Assembly (NCBI GenBank): GCA_007745835.1
Contig: CP036424.1
Span: forward strand, 2,963,968 to 3,027,967
Length of the DNA: 64,000 bases
Direction of reading: 5' to 3'
Source: Planctomycetes bacterium MalM25
Lineage (GTDB): Bacteria; Planctomycetota; Planctomycetia; Pirellulales; Lacipirellulaceae
Under the pieces are notes generated by a model. That model was not told the origin of the DNA. It worked only from the letters and a program-made list of their open reading frames with translations, and made no database searches. This document shows, piece after piece, positions 27,577 through 35,232 of the stretch (positions are counted from its first letter, which is position 1; every line of letters starts with the position of its first letter). The position numbers were made by a program, and so were the translations under genes.

Positions 27577-28130
27577 GGCCGTTTAGCGTGCGAACCGGTG
27601 CGAGCCGATGCGTACTGCGAAGAACATACGAAACCGGCACTAGGCTCGCAAGCATTTGCGTCGGTTTGCTTCCGTAACTGTGGATTCACCGTTACTTGTA
27701 TCGGTAGACGATCGCCGATGAGCATCGAGGTCGATCACGGTGCCGTCACCAACTGATACCGCCTCAAAAACCCCGGCCGCCTCACACCGGCACAGCCACG
27801 CGTTCTGTACTTCGTACTACCAGGCCAGAGAGCCCAAGAATCGCCCCACCGGTGACAGCCAGCGGGGCGGGTAGCTTTGATGCCCAGAATATTGCGATTC
27901 GGCGGGGCGGTTGTCAACATCCGGGGCGGGGCTCAGTGTTGCCGATAGTTGACCGGCTAAGGCAGCGAAATTAGGCTGCATCCAACACTTGCACCTAGAA
28001 CGAGAAGCGACCCACTGCCAGACCCCGTACCACGAATCCAACGCTGCGGCATCATCCGCAGCAGCTGGGTTAGTGCTGCGGGGTTTTCCTGTTGGGCATC
28101 AGGTAGAACACCCTCGCTTGGAACTCCACC
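27577..28130. other. Left island end without confident genes
   Basis: About 550 bases. Short frames on both strands lack recognisable motifs. The right part holds the two alternative hairpins listed separately and the leader of the PEP-CTERM gene at 28131. Confidence 0.5.
28043..28087 (+). promoter_or_regulatory. Two mutually exclusive hairpins, attenuator-like leader
   Basis: GCTGCGG (28043-28049) can pair with CCGCAGC (28056-28062) over a 6-base loop. Alternatively CCGCAGCA (28056-28063) can pair with TGCTGCGG (28074-28081), followed by GGTTTT. Because the middle segment is shared, only one helix can form at a time. The second looks like an intrinsic terminator and the first like an anti-terminator. 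It lies 45-90 bases upstream of the ATG at 28131. Confidence 0.5.
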
Positions 28131-28778
28131 ATGAATATTTATTGCCTGCGATTGCTGAGCCTCTTGCTTGCGGCCATCTTCACGCATTCAAGTGATGCCA
28201 GGATTCTAGAGATTAAGCCCTCCCAGCCGTCCCTTGGTAGTACGCCGCCTGGCTATACCGTCAACGATCTGCTGGTCGATTTCGAAGGGCGGGGGCTCGG
28301 TATGCAGATGATCCTACAGCTGGATAGCGGCTCAATCTTTCAGCACGAGCTCGGCTCGCAGTTCCACTACCCACCATCCCGGGATTTATTCCGGGTTGCT
28401 CCTACGCTTGAGGCCGATACGTTTCTCAGCATGGGAGGCCCAGACAGCTCATCTTCGGAAGTCGTGCTGGTTGTGGGCGCTTCTACCGAATTCCCCGAGT
28501 CTGGCGGTGCCAGGCAGTTCGATGAGTCTGGCATCGATGTCGCATGGGGGGCGATACTGCCGGCGTGGTTCCCCGATCAGGACGACTTTATGGTCGCACG
28601 AATCACTCTGTCAGATGACGCATCTGGAAGGCTGCTGTTTGCTGGTGGGACAGATTTGCCGTGGTCGTTCCACAACTACGTCGTGGCCAATGGTCGTCTC
28701 GTCCCCATCCCCGAGCCCACCACCGCCACGCTGCTGATCCTCGGCGTGATGGGGGGCGGGAGGCGGCGGAGGGGGTAG
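28131..28778 (+). CDS. Small PEP-CTERM secreted protein
   Basis: A 215-residue protein with a signal peptide (residues 1-22, LLSLLLAAIFTHSSDA) and a C-terminal PEP-CTERM tail (IPEPTTATLLILGVMGGG then RRRRG). The middle part, with VNDLLVDFEGRGLGMQMIL and VARITLSDDASGRLLF, resembles the cohesin-like or beta-sandwich domains common in PEP-CTERM proteins, but I cannot assign a named family. Function unknown, presumably surface-exposed. The next gene starts seven bases after its stop. Confidence 0.8.
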   Translation: MNIYCLRLLSLLLAAIFTHSSDARILEIKPSQPSLGSTPPGYTVNDLLVDFEGRGLGMQMILQLDSGSIFQHELGSQFHYPPSRDLFRVAPTLEADTFLSMGGPDSSSSEVVLVVGASTEFPESGGARQFDESGIDVAWGAILPAWFPDQDDFMVARITLSDDASGRLLFAGGTDLPWSFHNYVVANGRLVPIPEPTTATLLILGVMGGGRRRRG

Positions 28779-28784
28779 TTGCCC

Positions 28785-29279
28785 ATGGACGCCTACGCTT
28801 GGTCGCTCATTACCGCGACGTTCGTCAACGCGCTGCTGTCGGGATTCCTGTTCGCGTTTGCGGTCGTGGTGATGCCAGGTATCAGCAGGCTAGGCGATCG
28901 CGACTACCTCCGCAGCTTCCAGGCGATCGACGGCGTCATCCAATCAGGCCAGCCGCTATTCATGCTGATGTGGCTGGGCTCCACGGCTGCGCTCGTTGTC
29001 ACGGCAGCTATGGCGATCCTAAGTCGTGAGCTTCTTGAACAGATCGTGACGGTTGTCTCAGCATCGGCGAGCGTCTTGCTCGTGCAACTGCCGACGATGC
29101 GGATCAATATTCCGCTGAATAACAAGGTGCAATCGCTAGACCTGGATACGATCGACGACGCCTTGGCAAGCGACGCACGAAGCTCGTTCGAGGCTAGGTG
29201 GGTCTTCTGGAACAGCATCCGCACGCTGGTTTCGTGTGCGATTCTTGTCGTGCTGCTGTTGCTTCTGTGGCGTCTCTGA
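28785..29279 (+). CDS. DUF1772-like four-helix membrane protein
   Basis: A 164-residue protein with four hydrophobic helices (about 8-30, 58-76, 82-98 and 143-162). The motif FAFAVVVMPG near residue 24, the MRINIPLNNKV segment near 105 and the ARWVFWNSIRT segment near 138 match the DUF1772 family of small membrane proteins, some of which act as anthrone-type oxygenases; no reaction can be assigned here. The ATG at 28785 is preferred over the TTG at 28779. It probably shares a transcript with the PEP-CTERM gene upstream. Confidence 0.75.
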   Translation: MDAYAWSLITATFVNALLSGFLFAFAVVVMPGISRLGDRDYLRSFQAIDGVIQSGQPLFMLMWLGSTAALVVTAAMAILSRELLEQIVTVVSASASVLLVQLPTMRINIPLNNKVQSLDLDTIDDALASDARSSFEARWVFWNSIRTLVSCAILVVLLLLLWRL

Positions 29280-29295
29280 CTCGTATGGCTCGCCC

Positions 29296-29568
29296 ATGTG
29301 CCACCACTACCTAGCCGCCGAGTCCCTCGCCGAAGACTTCGTGTTCGAATTCGGCCTCAGCGGAGCGTCACGGGCCGCTGCGGACCGCCTCACCGCCGAG
29401 CGCCGGGGCGTGGCCGCTCAGGACCGTGCCGGCTCTGAGGATCGACGACAGCGGGGAGCTGGTGGCCTACGGTGCGGAGTGGGGCTTGCTGCCTCGCTGG
29501 TGGAAGCCGAGCGACAAGGTGGCGAAGCGCTCGACGTTCCAGCGTAAGACGAAGCCTTACCCCATCGC
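29296..29568 (+). pseudogene. SRAP-family (YedK/HMCES-like) protein, frameshifted and truncated
   Basis: The frame begins MCHHYLAAESLAEDF, with the catalytic Cys2 of SOS-response-associated peptidases, which form covalent adducts with abasic sites in single-stranded DNA. After about 40 codons similarity moves to another frame, where PALRIDDSGELVAYGAEWGL and LLPRWWKP occur, the conserved family core. Similarity ends at the convergent histidine kinase gene, so the active-site Asn, Glu and His regions that follow are missing. One frameshift plus loss of the last two thirds makes this a clear remnant. Confidence 0.78.
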
Positions 29569-31572
29569 TGCCAGTGAGTGTGAGGGACGCTCGGTCTTCG
29601 CGTTGGGGAGCATTACACGCACCAGGGTCCCGTTCGGTGTGACCGGCAGGATCTCGATCTCGCCGCCCATCTGCTTGACGACGATATTGTGGATAATCGC
29701 GAGCCCCTGACCGCTGCCTTTGCCGACATCTTTGGTCGTGAAGAACGGATCGAAGACTCGGTCTAGGATCGCCTCGGGGATGCCGGGGCCGTCGTCCTCC
29801 ACTTCTAAAAATATCGCATCTCCCTCCGTGAGTAGTCGCACCGCGATGCGCCCAAGTCTTCCATCCGCGCCACGATGTTCTTCGATCGCGTCGGCGGCGT
29901 TCACCACCGTATTGATTACGATCTGCGAGATCTCGGAAGCCACCCCGACGTATGGGACCGGGCCCTCGGGGACTTCCAATGCGACTGCCGCGACGTACTT
30001 CCAGTGGTTGCAACTGACGGTGATGACGCGTTGGACGACATCCGCCAGATCGATCTCGGAGGTTTCCCGGTTCTCGGGGTGAGACATCAGCCTCATCGCC
30101 CGCACGATCTCGATGATCCGTTCGGAGCAGACTTCGGACTCATGTATCGCGTCGGTCGCTTGCCTCAGCGATCTCACGTTGCGATAGTCGCTGAAGATCG
30201 TTTTGGCGCGATCGCAGAGCCCGTCGATGGCCTTATCGCCCTCTAGTTCTTCGTCTCCGAGCAGCTCGTTGATGACATCGCCGCACCGATCCAGGAAGTT
30301 GAGGTTCGACGCGATGGACTGCAGGGGCGTGTTGATTTCGTGTGCCACGCCGGTGGCGAGCTGGCCGATGGATTCGAGCTTCTTGGCCTGCGAGAGCTGA
30401 CGCTCCAAGTCTTTCATCCGGGTTACCTCCACGAGCAGACGCTCTGTCTCCGCGGCCTTACCGCGGAAGACTTCCGCGGCGTGCGCAAGCTTGCCCAGCT
30501 CGTCCCGGCGGTTCACGCCTGGGATGGTCCCGCACGGCTCGCCCCTCGCGAGCCCGTCGATGGTGCTCGTGATCGCGTTGAGGGGAGGGGCCACCGAGCG
30601 CCCGATCATCCAGGCGGCGAGCAAGCCTAACGCGATCGTGAGCACCGAGAAGCACGTGTTCATGCGGGCGAACCGGAGGTTGTCACGCCGCATCTGGGAG
30701 GTGATGCGATCGGCCCCGAGGGTGCACTTGTTGCGGGCCTCCTTGGCGAGGTGTAAGAACTCGACGGACTCACCTGTCAGCACGACGTTCACCAGGTGGA
30801 GGTACCCGCGCGTGGCTTGCACCATCTGGATGAACGCGTCCTCGAACGCCTCGGCGGACTCGATCGCCGGCGCGACCTCCAAACCCGCCTGGAGCGCGAA
30901 TCGACGAAGGCAGTCGCGCGTCTCGGAAACCAAGCCTTTGACGGTGCGCACCAGGGCGCTGTCGGGATTCTGAACGAATCGCAGCGCGCTTATCTGGGCC
31001 GTACGGAACGCAGCCTCCGCCGTGTACACGTCCTCCAGGTTCCTGGCATCGGTTTGAGACAGGGCCGTGATTGCCTCGTCAAAATCTGCTGCGGAGCGGA
31101 CGAACTCCTTGTCGATGAGTTTCCGTCGTTTGGCCCTGTCGATGGCGACGGCCCGGAAGATTTTCTCTTGAGCCTCCAAGCTCTTCTGCATGGACCTGAG
31201 CTGACCGCTGTCGATGCCCGAAACGTTGCCGTCGCGTATCTTGAGAATCGCCGTCTCGAGCCGGTCACTCAGCTGTTGGTGCAGCCGCTCGACGCGTTCC
31301 CTGGGGCCCTGGTAGCCGGTTGAAGCGAACAGCTGGACATTGCGTTGGAGCTCGCCGACTAGCCCATCGATTTCGTAGAAGGCTCCAACCTGATCTAGCA
31401 GGGCCGATTGCGAGAGACGATCTCTATCCGCCTTCTGCACGCCGTAGTGACCGAGAGCAACCACGGAGAGGTGCAGGATCAGAACGATCGCGAACCCAAG
31501 GCCGATCTTCCCCGACACACTCATGTCGGCGAAGAACCGTCGCTTCCGGCGGGCGGGGGCCTGCTGAGTCAT
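29557..31572 (-). CDS. Membrane histidine kinase coupled to a binding protein
   Basis: A 671-residue sensor kinase. The start at 31572 forms an ATGA overlap with the stop of the upstream binding-protein gene. Transmembrane segments lie at about 23-43 and 306-324, enclosing a 260-residue helical periplasmic sensor region. HAMP follows at 325-378, then the phosphoacceptor His411 in ATGVAHEINTPLQS. The ATPase domain shows the N box VVNAADAIEEH, the G1 box VEDDGPGIPEA, DPFFTTKDVG and the G2 box GSGQGLAI. There is no receiver domain and no response regulator gene within the window. The arrangement suggests that the binding protein delivers the signal to the periplasmic region. Confidence 0.93.
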   Translation of the reverse strand: MTQQAPARRKRRFFADMSVSGKIGLGFAIVLILHLSVVALGHYGVQKADRDRLSQSALLDQVGAFYEIDGLVGELQRNVQLFASTGYQGPRERVERLHQQLSDRLETAILKIRDGNVSGIDSGQLRSMQKSLEAQEKIFRAVAIDRAKRRKLIDKEFVRSAADFDEAITALSQTDARNLEDVYTAEAAFRTAQISALRFVQNPDSALVRTVKGLVSETRDCLRRFALQAGLEVAPAIESAEAFEDAFIQMVQATRGYLHLVNVVLTGESVEFLHLAKEARNKCTLGADRITSQMRRDNLRFARMNTCFSVLTIALGLLAAWMIGRSVAPPLNAITSTIDGLARGEPCGTIPGVNRRDELGKLAHAAEVFRGKAAETERLLVEVTRMKDLERQLSQAKKLESIGQLATGVAHEINTPLQSIASNLNFLDRCGDVINELLGDEELEGDKAIDGLCDRAKTIFSDYRNVRSLRQATDAIHESEVCSERIIEIVRAMRLMSHPENRETSEIDLADVVQRVITVSCNHWKYVAAVALEVPEGPVPYVGVASEISQIVINTVVNAADAIEEHRGADGRLGRIAVRLLTEGDAIFLEVEDDGPGIPEAILDRVFDPFFTTKDVGKGSGQGLAIIHNIVVKQMGGEIEILPVTPNGTLVRVMLPNAKTERPSHSLAAMG

Positions 31573-32873
31573 GAGGTGAGCAACTCGTACCACTTAATGA
31601 GGCTGTACTCGTAGGAGTTCATGACGGTGTTCCAGACCGCCACGGCTCCGAGCCGGTCTTCGTATTTTCCGCCCCGACGGGTTTCGTTCGCCCGTACGGC
31701 GCGGCTCCCGTCCGCGCCGGGCAGGTCGGTGCGTGCCGGCAAACCGCGGTACCAGTAATCCCACTCGTCCCCCGTCAGGTAGGTGCGGGCGCGCTCGGGG
31801 ATCGAAATGTAGTAGCCTTGTCGAGCCATGTAAGCGCCAGCCCACCCGTCAAGCCACCAGTTCATGTACTCGTACGCCATGTCGCGTGCCCGAGCCCGCG
31901 CCTTCGAGGACAGGCACAGCACACCGTGCCATCCGCGGTAACCCTCCCGCGGCGCCGCGTACCGTACCGGCACCCCCATACCATTGAGCGTCGAGACTGC
32001 GGGCGAGAACATGCTGCCGATGGCGACACGCCCGGTCCGCATGAAGTCGACCGATTGTGGAACCGAGTTCCAGATGCCCGCGAAGTGACCGTCCCGCTTC
32101 ATGCGGACGAGCACCTCGAACAGCCGATCGATCTCGGTCCGGGTCAACTCACCGAGGTCGTCAAACTCCACCAGCCCGTTGGCCTGGGCCGCCAGTGCAG
32201 CGTCGAATATCCCGATAGCGGGTTCGTTGACCAACGCCACCTTGCCGTGATTTTTCGGGTCAAGCAGCCAGCCCCAACTCTCGGTTTCGTAAGGCACTCC
32301 CTCGGGGATGATCGAGGTGTTGTAGCCGAAGGAATCAACGTTGTGCACGTACGGCACGTAGCTGATCTTGTCACTCGCACCACCCCCAAGCGAGTTGTCC
32401 GGCTGGACGTTTAGCAGTTTGTGCGGCGCGTCACCGGCGCCGATCCGCATCTCGGGGGTGAGCCGCCCCGTCTTGGTCAGCGGGTTGATCTCACTCCAAC
32501 GGCGGATCCGTGCTTTCTCGATCGGCTGGATCGCGTCGGCCTGCCAGAGCACCTTGATGCTGTTGGACCATTGCTCGTACACGTCGAAGCTCTCCGGCCG
32601 CGTCGACGCTTTCTGCAGTACGCTGGCGGAGCCGTGCCCCTCGAATGTGATGGGGAAACCCAGGTCCTCTTCCGCCCGCAAACGGATGTCCTCCTGCATG
32701 GTGACCGCGGTGCCGATCACCCGCAGCGGATCGCGACGCTTGATGTGCACCGCGGGCGCGGAATTACAGACCGCCCCGGCGAGGAAGGCAGTCGCTCCGC
32801 CAAGGAAGGTCCGGCGGTTCGTATTGACAGAGGTCTCGCTCACTCGATTCCGGGTCCAGAGGGGGCGGGTCAC
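31569..32873 (-). CDS. PotD-like periplasmic solute-binding protein without ABC transporter
   Basis: A 434-residue extracellular solute-binding protein related to the spermidine/putrescine group. A Tat-type signal (NRRTFLGGATAFLAGAV, near residue 20) precedes the two-lobe binding fold. Family-like segments are SYVPYVHNVDSFGYN near 160 and GKVALVNEPAIGIFDAAL near 205; the C-terminal hinge region follows. No permease or ATPase gene is adjacent; instead the stop overlaps a histidine kinase start. Known precedent: the PotD-like NspS of Vibrio cholerae serves as a sensor with a membrane partner rather than for uptake. The ligand here is unproven. A GTG at 32843 is an alternative start. Confidence 0.88.
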   Translation of the reverse strand: MTRPLWTRNRVSETSVNTNRRTFLGGATAFLAGAVCNSAPAVHIKRRDPLRVIGTAVTMQEDIRLRAEEDLGFPITFEGHGSASVLQKASTRPESFDVYEQWSNSIKVLWQADAIQPIEKARIRRWSEINPLTKTGRLTPEMRIGAGDAPHKLLNVQPDNSLGGGASDKISYVPYVHNVDSFGYNTSIIPEGVPYETESWGWLLDPKNHGKVALVNEPAIGIFDAALAAQANGLVEFDDLGELTRTEIDRLFEVLVRMKRDGHFAGIWNSVPQSVDFMRTGRVAIGSMFSPAVSTLNGMGVPVRYAAPREGYRGWHGVLCLSSKARARARDMAYEYMNWWLDGWAGAYMARQGYYISIPERARTYLTGDEWDYWYRGLPARTDLPGADGSRAVRANETRRGGKYEDRLGAVAVWNTVMNSYEYSLIKWYELLTS

Positions 32874-33070
32874 CTAAGGTTTGGATGCAAAGCCTCTCCG
32901 GGCTAGCGGATCGGTGAAAAACCATTGGGACAGGGGAGGGAGAAGTAGGGTCTTGCGGCTTGTGCTGGCGGCGCCTACGGCCTTCTACCGGTGGTGTTGC
33001 CCGTTCGTCGCTGAATCACAGCCGGTTCGTAGGGCGAATTCTTAGAACTCAAGATGTGCCGGACATAGCC

Positions 33071-33298
33071 ATGCTTCTCGAATACCATGGGGCGGTCTAC
33101 GAGGCCGTCGTCGAGCTGGAGAAAGCCTGGGGGCACGGCGCTCGCGTTCGCGACTTGGCCGAGACGCTCGCCTTCCCGGAGGTCACTGTATGCAAGTACC
33201 TCGAAGAGCTGGAGGTCGTCGGGCTCGTGATCTGGGAGCCGGCGCGGGACGTGGCTTGGTTCGAGCGTGGGCTGCCGGTGCTGGGGGCGGTGGGGTGA
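33071..33298 (+). CDS. Small winged-helix-like DNA-binding protein
   Basis: The ATG at 33071 gives a 75-residue protein almost entirely made of one predicted winged-helix domain. An N-terminal helix (YHGAVYEAVVELEKAW) is followed by RVRDLAETLAFPEVTVCKYL as the helix-turn-helix and LEVVGLVIWEP as the wing. Such a layout is typical of MarR/IclR-like readers without an effector domain. A longer in-frame extension from 32960 exists but adds nothing recognisable. It could regulate the divergent binding-protein/kinase pair whose start is 200 bases away; this is inferred from position only. Confidence 0.6.
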   Translation: MLLEYHGAVYEAVVELEKAWGHGARVRDLAETLAFPEVTVCKYLEELEVVGLVIWEPARDVAWFERGLPVLGAVG

Positions 33299-33796
33299 TC
33301 GTGGCCAGCCCGCCAGGAGGGTCACTCATTTGTACTTAGCGATGACCCGATCGGCTGCGTGGAAGCGACAGCAGGGAGGCCGATTCGCGCACGAGCTGAC
33401 CTGCCGAGGTGACGGGCACCGACGCTAGTTAGCCGCGGCTGGAACCCGCCGCGGTTGAGGCAACCTCGGCGAGTTGGCCCGGGGGCGGCAGTCCGCGAAG
33501 TTGATGTAGACGACGCGCATCACGCGGCGACCCCTCCTCGGTATCGCGAGAGGCAGCTGGACCGCAGAAACGGAGCCAGCGCAAGACTACCTGCCGTTCG
33601 GAACGAAGGCCTGGCTCCCGCAACCAGGGCGACTTTCAGAGGCCCGAAGCCGCTTTCCGCTCGCGCTCTACCACTCGCTTTGTGAAGACTCGGTGAATAC
33701 CGCGTTCGGTCTGTCACGATTGGTCCGGCACCGTTATTTGCCACCAGACGGCGACAAACCTCTACACGGATTCTCGCGACGGCTGCAACCGCTGAC
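33299..33796. other. Intergenic region upstream of the ECF sigma operon
   Basis: About 500 bases with no confident gene. It contains copy 2 of the 21-base dispersed repeat and, on the minus strand, a short protein-like stretch (MRVVYINFADC) without support on either side. The promoter of the sigma-factor operon must lie in its right part, but no clear box pair was identified. Confidence 0.5.
33456..33476 (-). repeat. 21-base dispersed repeat, copy 2
   Basis: Exact reverse complement of 13080-13100. One copy is inside the island and the other at an IS4 boundary outside it. Confidence 0.7.
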
Positions 33797-34330
33797 ATGG
33801 CCGAAAAGCACCCAACCGAAGAACTAGTGACCCTTCTGACCGCGAGTCAGACCCGTCTTCGTGCGTACGTCATGTCGCTGATGGCCGATCGTGAGCTCGC
33901 GATGGAGGTGCTTCAAGCGACCAACCTGGTCATCTGGCGAAAAGCCGATCAGTTCCAGCCCGGCACCAATTTCATCGCGTGGGCGTTCAAGATCGCTCGC
34001 CTTCAGGCGCTCGCTCACCGGACGAAGGCCGGACGCGATCGCACCGTCTTCAGCGAAGCGTTCGTCAACGAGTTGGCCGACTTCGTTGAAGCGGATGGGG
34101 ACGCCGACGAGCAACCTCGGGTTCAAGCGGCTTTGCTGGAGTGCCTCGATGAGGTTCCGGAGGACCGCCGCGAGATGCTCTGGATGCGATATCGAGACAA
34201 CCTGCGGGTCCCGCAGATCGCCGAGCGTCTCGGCCGGAAGGTCGACGCCACACGTCAGATGATCCACCGATTGCGAGTGGTGCTTCTGAGGTGCGTTGAA
34301 AGCAAGCTCTCGCAAGGAGATGTGCCGTGA
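33797..34330 (+). CDS. ECF sigma factor of the Rhodopirellula/Verrucomicrobium type
   Basis: A 177-residue extracytoplasmic-function sigma factor. Region 2 covers about residues 10-85 (LRAYVMSLMADRELAMEVLQ, and FIAWAFKIARLQAL for promoter melting). Region 4 covers about 110-170, with MLWMRYRDNLRVPQIAERLG as the start of the DNA-binding helix-turn-helix and QMIHRLRVVLLRCV at its end. The lineage-specific pattern matches the family known only from planctomycetes and verrucomicrobia, usually followed by a FecR gene, as here (GTGA overlap). It probably directs transcription of the downstream operon in the island. Confidence 0.92.
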   Translation: MAEKHPTEELVTLLTASQTRLRAYVMSLMADRELAMEVLQATNLVIWRKADQFQPGTNFIAWAFKIARLQALAHRTKAGRDRTVFSEAFVNELADFVEADGDADEQPRVQAALLECLDEVPEDRREMLWMRYRDNLRVPQIAERLGRKVDATRQMIHRLRVVLLRCVESKLSQGDVP

Positions 34331-35232
34331 AATCAGGCGACCAACCGATGGATTCGACCTCGGCAGAACTGATGAGACTGGCGGATGCCTCGATCGACTC
34401 GAATCTCAGCGAGTCGGAGCGCCGCCGACTGGAACGCTTCCTATCTGGTCAGCCGAAGCGAATGCGGTGGTACCTCGGCTACGTGCGATTGCACGTGGCG
34501 TTGGAGGAGGAAGGCGCCTGCTTGTCGGAGAAGGCGACGTCGGCGCCGCACTCAGCGACGGTGGCCGGGTCATCTCCTGCTCACTTCGTTACCCAGCCCA
34601 ATCGTGGCAGGCAGCTCCATCGCTCGCTTGTCGGCAGCCGCTCGCCGAGCAAGCCCATCCTGCGATTTCCAACACGAGCCGTGGCGACGGCTGTCGCCGC
34701 GGCGGCGGCTTTGTTGTTGTTCCTCGGCGTTTCCAACGATTCCGAGAGCGAGTTCCGGCTCACGCGAGATATCGACGCGGCTTGGAGTGAAAGCCGTGGG
34801 GCGGAGGAGTTCAGGCGGGGCGATGTCGCTTCTCTAGCTTCGGGGCTCGCGCGGATTGATTTCGCCTGCGATGCGGTCGTCGCCGTCGAGGGGCCCGCCA
34901 CGTTCCGAGCAATAAGCGAGAAAGAGATCGAGCTGCTCGAAGGACGCCTCGCGGCGTTGTGCCCAACCAAGCAATCGCACGGGTTCACTGTGCGGTTGCC
35001 GAACGGTCGCGTCGTCGATCTGGGAACGGAGTTCGGCGTGGCGATCGACGGTGAGTCAACCTCCGTCCGAGTGTTCGACGGTGAGGTGCAGTGGTTCGAC
35101 AACGCGGGCAACTCGGTGGTCATACGCGGCGGCCGAGAATCGCGGGACGCTTCCACGGTCACCGAAACAACCCTGACATCGGAGCCTGCTTTCGCGCGGC
35201 TCCGGGCCCTCTTCGGAGAGGCTACGGAATGA
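34327..35232 (+). CDS. FecR-domain anti-sigma-like membrane protein
   Basis: A 301-residue partner of the ECF sigma factor. The GTG at 34327 overlaps the sigma stop; an ATG at 34348 is an alternative. The cytoplasmic N terminus (about 1-110) contains SNLSESERRRLERFL, resembling an anti-sigma segment. A single transmembrane helix (ATAVAAAAALLLFLGV, about 118-135) leads to an external FecR domain with RIDFACDAVVAVEGPATF, GRLAALCP, FTVRLPNGRVVDLGTEFGV and VRVFDGEVQWF. These elements are diagnostic. It would hold the sigma factor until an outside signal arrives. Its stop overlaps the next start by ATGA. Confidence 0.88.
   Translation: MKSGDQPMDSTSAELMRLADASIDSNLSESERRRLERFLSGQPKRMRWYLGYVRLHVALEEEGACLSEKATSAPHSATVAGSSPAHFVTQPNRGRQLHRSLVGSRSPSKPILRFPTRAVATAVAAAAALLLFLGVSNDSESEFRLTRDIDAAWSESRGAEEFRRGDVASLASGLARIDFACDAVVAVEGPATFRAISEKEIELLEGRLAALCPTKQSHGFTVRLPNGRVVDLGTEFGVAIDGESTSVRVFDGEVQWFDNAGNSVVIRGGRESRDASTVTETTLTSEPAFARLRALFGEATE

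Noticed and set aside
27533-27610. Possible second tRNA-Val gene
   Set aside because: Only the 3' half matches; bases after 27576 cannot form the anticodon, D and acceptor 5' arms. It is an attachment site.
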